Assembly: GCA_022496805.1 (NCBI GenBank)
Contig: CM040099.1
Coordinates: forward strand, 19,948,031-20,012,030
From: Pohlia nutans
Taxonomy: Eukaryota > Streptophyta > Bryopsida > Bryales > Mniaceae
DNA: 64,000 bases
Direction: 5' to 3'
The notes beneath the pieces are model-generated. The model made no database searches and was not told where the DNA came from. It saw only the letters and a program-made list of their open reading frames with translations. Positions 57,429 through 64,000 of this stretch are shown piece after piece (positions within the stretch are counted from its first letter, which is position 1; every line of letters begins with the position of its first letter). A program made the position numbers and the translations under genes.

Positions 57429-59573
57429 ATGGAGTGTGCAAAAATTGATAAATGTGGGTTAGAAAGTACTAAGTCGAGGGAATCAAATGCATTAGAAAGA
57501 GAAATTGCATCAAAAAAACTAAAAAGAGCTGTGATATTTTGCTCATTTTTTATGGTTGTAGAAATAATTGGAGGATTATATGCTAATAGCTTAGCTATAT
57601 TAACTGATGCGGCCCATTTACTTTGTGACATTTCTGGCTTTGCAATCTCACTTTTTGCAATATGGGCTACAAGTTGGGAATCTACAGCCATTCAATCATA
57701 TGGATTTTTCCGCCTTGAAATATTAGGTGCTCTTGTATCAATTCAATTTATTTGGCTTATAACAGGAATGCTTCTTTATGAAGCCATTGGAAGGTTGTAC
57801 GAGTCTCAAAATGCTCCAGTGGACGGTAGTATCATGTTGGGTGTGGCAATGATAGGTCTTTTTGTAAATGTTTGTATGATGATGTTGCTTGGTCACGGAA
57901 CTGACGGAAGCCATGGTATGCATTTCAGTGGAAGTATTCATGATCATAATCATAATCATGAACATGAAAATGTGGATGATTCAAGGAATGAATTTAATGA
58001 AAGCGTGGATGATTCGAAGAATGATTTTATTGAAAAAGTGGAAGAAAATCATGGACATTTTGATCGTAAACATAGTCACGTCAAAGGTGAACATCAACAC
58101 ATAAGCTTCAATGAACATGGTGAGCACGGAGAGCATGCTCTCGTATGCACAGGTAGATATACTACATCGGCTTGTTGTGCAAAAGTGTTCAAATTAATGT
58201 CTTAGATATCAAGTTAGATCATTCTTTTGTATTTATGGGTTGTTTTTAAATAAAAATCTTAGAAAAAGTAAATTTCATTTACAAAAGAATAATTTTTTTT
58301 TTAATTTTGGCTTTTAAAAATTTGTGTAAATCAAAATTTGAAAGTACAAATGCCGTATTATTTATCTTCAAAATACATTCTTAAAAATCATAATTGGATA
58401 TTCCATGCATTTTATCTATTTATAAAAATTTGAGTTTTTAGCATGTGGTTTATTTTCAAATTATTAATATTTTTCAACTTTTTTTTTTAATCAATTTAGA
58501 TAAATTTTGTAAAGTTATCAATTATTATGTGATTGTTAATTTGACACTTGATTATGTACTTAGTTACCTAAAATAATCTTGGTTTGTTATAAAGAAGGTT
58601 ATTCATTCATCATCTGTAGTCGTAGTCACATGCAAGTATTGAATTTTTTAACAATTTTTAAATTTTTTTTTTTTGAATTATAGTAGTTTTAATTTTAGTT
58701 TTAGATGCAATGAAAAGGTTAAAATCTATTTTTTGGCTTACAAAATAAATATTTATTGTTGCAATTGATTCATTATTAAAATATAAACATACAATGTTAT
58801 AATTCAACAATCCTTCATTACAAATGTTAAATTGTTACCAATTGAATTTTTTTTTGGGTGACACTTATGAACCAATATATGGTGAAGGGCATTTATTTAG
58901 CAAAGCCTATGGACATATTGGAAAAACATGATATCAATAGATCCCATAAAGGAAAAGACAAAGAACATGATTCTACAATAATAAGCAAAACAACAGCTGC
59001 TGAACATCATAAACATCATAATCTCAATCTAGAAGGTGCTTATCTTCATGTACTTGGTGATGCACTTCAAAGTGTTGGTGTAATAATTGGAGGTGCTGCT
59101 ATATGGTAAATATTGAAACTTTTAAAGCATAGTTCTATAAGATGTATATTTAAAAATAAATGATATTATAAATCAATCACTTTAAAAAAAATTATAAGTT
59201 TAACTTTAAATTTTATTGCAGGTACAACCCAGAGTGGAAGATCATTGATGTAATTTGTACGTTGATGTTTTCAATGCTTGTATTAGGTACGACTATTCAA
59301 ATGTTGAAAGACATTTTGCACATCCTTATGGAAAGCACACCTCGTGAAATCAATGCTCAAACAGTAAAACTTGAGCTAGAAGAGTTGCCGGGCGTTTTGA
59401 CTATTCATGAATTGCATATATGGGCTCTTACAATGGGAAAAATTCTTTTGACATGTCACATTCGTGCTTTGCCAAGAGTCAACCATGATGAAGTATTACA
59501 AATTGTTATTGATTTTTTGGAGTCTCGATTCAAAATAACACATGCTACTATTCAAATTGAAACAGCTGCATAA
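57429..59573 (+). CDS. MTP1: Zinc transporter, CDF/MTP1 type
   Basis: CDF proteins export Zn2+ from the cytosol in exchange for protons; plant MTP1 loads the vacuole. Exons 57429-58152, 58901-59105 and 59222-59573 join in phase (1, then 2) to 426 residues; Arabidopsis MTP1 has 398. Six helices are visible: TM1 about 33-53, TM2 57-80, TM3 96-118, TM4 134-155, TM5 286-309, TM6 314-337. Zinc site residues are present as Asp60, His63 and Asp67 ([10 protein letters not shown]) in TM2 and His291/Asp295 (HVLGD) in TM5. The signature [16 protein letters not shown] is intact. The cytosolic loop 156-282 is His-rich ([24 protein letters not shown]) and has an unusual acidic insert with a duplicated VDDS motif; intron 1 falls inside this loop. 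The C-terminal domain has [10 protein letters not shown] and [13 protein letters not shown]. Codon use is far more AT-rich than in TIC21 or SARD4-like. Confidence 0.94.
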
Positions 59574-60257
59574 AATACAACCAAATCTATTGTATTTTTT
59601 GCAATTATTATTTATCATAAGAGAGATAAAACTAAATCAATGATTCATATTATAATTTTATCAGTTTTCATTTTCAAAGTTTTTCATAGCTATCATTGAT
59701 ATGTTTTAACTAGAAATTTTTGTTTATGTACTAATGAATATATGAAATTCACTTTGAATGAAAAAAACCTTTCAATCTATAAAGTCAATGTTTTATCTTT
59801 TATGTTTTAAAACATTTCAAATGTGCTTTTAAAAAAAAATCTACTTCAATTGCATTGTTGATATTGTTGATTTGTATGTGTGTATTAAATTCTCTGTGGA
59901 GAAACGTTTTGCATCATTTTTTATTTTTTTTAATACTGTCAATAAAATATAAACTAGCATCTACACTTGCAACAACTACAAAATTGAAATAATTCACCAT
60001 AAATCATGTAATCATTTTGGAACAAATTAAAGAGTTTCACATGAAAGGCTTTGTTTATAGGTTTTAATATATATTTTTATACTAACTATTATTAGTGTTG
60101 AAAACTCAAGGCATCTTACACATTTATAGCTTTTATAAAATAATAATAATAATAATAATGACATTTTTGTCAAGATATATGGTGAAAAGGTATTTGAGAG
60201 AATATATATGTTACAAATTTGAAGGTTAAATAAGTATCGATTCTTGAATGCTTTGAA
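59574..60257. other. Convergent intergenic spacer
   Basis: Short AT-rich spacer of 684 bases between the stop codons of the MTP1-like and PUT-like genes, which converge. It holds an aat microsatellite near 60140-60160. Both 3' ends must be processed within it. Confidence 0.5.
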
Positions 60258-63200
60258 TTATTTTTCCATTTCCATATAAGAACCTATATTTTTTAATTCT
60301 TTAGTTTCACTATCAACCACTACATCAATTCTTTTTTGCATCTTTCTTAAATTTTCTTCAATTTTTGCTATACGTTTGTGTGCAGCTTCTTTTATGCCAC
60401 ATTGGGCAAGTAATTCTTTACAAATGTAACTTAATATTGCAAGTGCTGATCCTAATGTAATAATACAAGAAAATATCAATTTATTTTAAATACATTATTT
60501 TAAGTAATTTAGTGTTTTTTAAAATTATTACATATTATATATGTATATCAAAATAAATAAATAAAACTATTTGAAACTAATATCTCACCTACTAGCACAA
60601 TAAGGTGGTTACGTTCCGATGCATAAATTAACACAAAAATGCACATTGACATAGGCATACATGCGCATACTGAAATGGTCCAATTTCACAACAAAAAGTT
60701 ACCCATATAATTCAATTGGATTCTTTAAAGCATATAAGACTTTGATAAATTTTTGTTTAGAAAATATGTAGACAAATAAATTGTGAAAATTTCAAAATTA
60801 CCACAAATGTTACAAAATTACAACACAATAAAGTACAATTCAAGGAACTAAAACACATAACCGCATTTGGTCATGTAATATGTAGATGTAACGATTTTTT
60901 AATTATTTTACTATAAAATGACACAATCTCTTACAAATAGAATTAGTTGCATAAATAAAATTGTATGGTAATGCAAAAAAATTGTAGAATTTGAAAGTCT
61001 ATATATTTACATGTGAGCAGTTCTTTTTCAATTGGAATTTGATATGGTCGTAAAACATCGGGTTCAGTATAACGAAGTTGTATTAATGCACCAAACTTCA
61101 AGAGTGTTGAAAGTGCATAGAAAAGCATGTTTGCCTATATTATAGCATAAAATATAATTGATTTTTTTTGTTAATATAGTGTTTCTATTGTATAGTTTTA
61201 AATACATTTAAAACACCGAAATAATTTTGTAAGTATGTTTTTTAACTTGATGAAGTAATGATGGTTTTACTCAAAATAATATAATGATACCTCATCAAGG
61301 TGATAGAAACTAAAAAAATTGAATACAAGGGTGAACAAAGAACTGGTTAAAATTGCCACCCATGGTGTAGCAAACTTTGGATGAATCCATGTAAAAGCTG
61401 AAGGCATCTACAACCAACTATCAAAAAGTTATTTTTAATGCACTATAATGTGCAATACAATGTATATAAGTGAAATTTCATAAATCAAATGATTGTGTTT
61501 GATCAGTACTTATTTATAGACATTTAAACATTAGCAAATTGATGTAGTGATTGGCTTTTGAAAGTGTTCATTTAAAAACAATACAATTTAATTAACCTGT
61601 TCTACTTGGCCCATTCCATATAGAATACGAGAATTTGTACATAAGCGACTCAATAAAAGAGCAAATGCACTAAACAATGCAGCAATTCCAATCAAACCCT
61701 GATAGCAATAAAAATATATACATATTTTTTTAATAATATATATTTATTTATTTATTTATTTTTGAAAAAATATCAAAACACATTAAATTTTTTTATCATC
61801 ATGGTATTTTAAAATTATAATTAATTCAAGATGTCCTATGATATTGTAATATCAAACAAATAGATTTAATGGTAAACTACAATCTTTTAAATAGATGGAT
61901 TTTGATTCGACTTAAAAAAACTCAAAGTTCATTTTTGAAATTTTAGAAAAGTTGTGTTGGTTATGATTTTTAAATACATATTATTTACATATATTTTGTA
62001 CATTTTGTATTGTAAATTATAAAATTAATTTATACATATTCAATATCACACCGTTATTTATTGTTGGATTGTTTGAAACCTCAATGAATTTGCCACCCAC
62101 AAAATTTGCTACATAAAATATGGTTCTAACATTCCAATCTTCTCGATTTGGAACAATACTGAAGGCAATAACAAGTGGTAAACTGTATGATGAAGCTAAA
62201 ATCGCCCAATTATTCTTCAATGCTAAAGGATATGAATAACTTGGAGTTAAAACCTCAGAAGCAATTGTTCCAACTACATCAATTCTGTTTATTTTTATTA
62301 ATTATTATTTTTTACTTTAGTCGATTTTTAAAAGATTGTTTGAATATTATTATTGAATTTTTGATAAACCATCAAACTAGTTGCAATCACATTTTTTTTT
62401 TAAACTCAAAAAAAGCATTTGTCAATTCAATGGACGTTTTTTGAGAACATCATGAATTTAACTATTGTTAAAAGTCCATACATAATTATTTTTTTATTTT
62501 TTGAAATGCAAAGTTGCATGTGATCTTTTGAATATACAATTTAAGAAAAATTAATTAGGAATTATTATCAAATGTCATCTTATTACTATATAGTTGGTAT
62601 ATTTGTTTGGTTTATAGCTAAAATTAAAATGTAAATCAAAATGCAACAAAATTTTAGTTTTTAAAGAAGAGTTTATAAAGTTACCAATTAATAATAAATT
62701 ATAAATAACAAAACTTGTGACAAAATCCTTGGTTTTTAATTCATTTTTTTCAGTTTTTCATTAAAAAAATTATACAATTTAAACTTTAAGTAGCTATTTG
62801 GTTAGAATATAGAGCTTAGAATAAGAACCCTGAAGTAGTCATTAACATTATAGATAAAAACTTGCTACGGTCTATGTTCTTAGATAATGGCACTCCTATC
62901 CAATTGAAGTTAAGGTATTTTAAACCCACAATACAAAAAATTAAAAATGACATTAAAACCACAACTTCTGAGAAAAGTGAAACATTTCCTGCAATGAAAT
63001 TATATATAGAAATGAAATACCTCAATCTAATATATTTCAATGGCATAAAATACCATTAAAAAATCAATTTTCATTCATTAATTGTAAAAATAAGTAATGT
63101 ATTATAATATCATATATGCAATATACATTGACATCTTTCACTTGTTGAATTGATATGATTTCTACAATTGATATAGATATTATCGATTCATTAAATTAAT

Positions 63201-64000
63201 CTATATTATCATATTTTATTATTTTATTTTATTTTCAAATCAAAATGAAAATTTATTACCAACAATGTCAATTCCAAGTATATTGATGATTGTCACGATT
63301 ATTACTATTAGCATTTTGATAAATACACTCCAAATATAATCCAATGGTTGGAAGCCATTGGATGCGAGCAATGCTGATAAATATTCCAAAAATAATGAAG
63401 GATATAATGCGTTATCTAACATACTACAAACAAAAGCAAAACAACCATTTGTATAAGACCAAAATGGTCCAAAAGCTCGATACACCCATAATACATGACC
63501 TCCACTTTGAGGAATCATACATGTCATCTCAGCTGTCATAAAGGTAAGTGGAAATGGCCAAAAAAACATGTTGAAAATCAAAAAAATCAACATCAACATG
63601 GGTCCTCCAGTTGCCATACCAGCTTGAAGGTTAAATGGGCCCTATATAGAAATAAAAATATACTTAAGCATTTCTATAATAATAATTTAAATAGATGAAC
63701 AAAGTTGTATGTATGTTGTTTTTATTTTTATTTTTATTTTTTGATTTATTGCATTCATCAAATTTATGCACAAAATCTTATAAATTTTTCTTCAATTTAG
63801 GAACCAACATAATATTCTTACCCCTGACAATGAAAAAAAAGCCAATCTCATAAGCTGTTTAGTACTTAAAAGATGTGCTTTAGAAAAAGATGTTCCAATA
63901 ATTGATGATTTACTTCCAACATTGAGTGTATTTTGCATAAATGAATGGTGTTGAATTGGAGGTTCATAAATTGCATTATTTGAAGCAACATCACATTCTT
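60258..64000 (-). CDS. PUT: Polyamine/amino-acid transporter (LAT/PUT type), 5' partial
   Basis: APC-superfamily carriers of this plant group import polyamines or amino acids with protons. Nine exons read on the minus strand: 64000-63822 (incomplete), 63641-63260, 62988-62829, 62284-62050, 61698-61597, 61407-61291, 61134-61011, 60669-60589 and 60451-60258, with matching phases and GT-AG borders. The first visible helix ends LMRLAFFSLSG and runs into GPFNLQAGMATGGP, the APC GxG substrate loop. Then come FMTAEMTCMIPQSGGHVLWV, FGPFWSYTNG and SMLDNALYPSLFLEYL, all typical of LAT/PUT proteins. Later helices (GLIGIAALFSAFALLLSRL, AILTSSLFTLVFNFF) and LRPYQIPIEKELL follow. The tail is Lys/Glu-rich (KIEENLRKMQKRI) and ends at TAA 60258-60260. 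The middle (YPLALKNNWAILASSYSLPL) is diverged. Splice choice for the 62050 donor was set by frame. The N-terminus lies outside the window. Confidence 0.87.

Overview
This window is nuclear DNA of a green plant (a streptophyte, most likely a land plant; I cannot name the species). Five protein genes can be read with spliced coding exons: an ornithine-cyclodeaminase/SARD4-type reductase (about 24.1-27.3 kb, +, carrying a frameshift and a stop), a TGA-type bZIP-DOG1 transcription factor (47.1-49.9 kb, +), the chloroplast inner-envelope protein TIC21 (51.3-54.8 kb, +), an MTP1-type zinc transporter of the CDF family (57.4-59.6 kb, +) and a polyamine/amino-acid transporter of the LAT/PUT type whose 5' end lies beyond the window (60.3-64.0 kb, -). 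The chloroplast transit peptide, the plant-only TGA and TIC21 families and the GT-AG introns place the DNA in the plant lineage. No rRNA, tRNA, bacterial operon or CRISPR array was seen.

Most of the first 57 kb is transposon DNA. 1-1.5 kb is a GC-balanced stretch with an internal duplication. 2.0-5.4 kb is a long foldback element interrupted by a 1.6-kb Tc1-type element with TA duplications, IR/DR ends and a broken DD34E transposase. 9-10 kb and 15.7 kb hold three SINE copies with target duplications. 14.9-15.3 kb is a second, decayed Tc1-type transposase. 16-17 kb holds a hairpin MITE, a minisatellite and a small hairpin. 18.6-23.6 kb holds nested and very large inverted repeats. 35.8-39.6 kb is a CACTA element with a 3-bp target duplication and dense subterminal repeats. 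Small hairpin MITEs lie at 28.3, 31.7, 32.8 and 40.2 kb.

The most striking signal is a dispersed family, with at least a dozen copies, of elements whose ends read (T/C)TAA-CCCCTAAAGG... and ...CCTTTAGGGG-(T/C)TAA. The 4-bp flank behaves as a target-site duplication of the piggyBac type, an unusual class for plants. Copies sit in introns of the SARD4-like and TIC21 genes and insert into each other and into Stowaway-type MITEs, up to three levels deep.

The last 7 kb differ in character: the MTP1-like and PUT-like genes converge, have very AT-rich exons and short AT-rich introns, and contain none of the recognised TTAA elements. In function, TGA factors and SARD4 both belong to systemic acquired resistance in angiosperms (salicylate/NPR1 output and pipecolate synthesis), but their linkage here over about 20 kb may be chance. 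TIC21 acts in the plastid envelope; MTP1 and PUT are membrane transporters.
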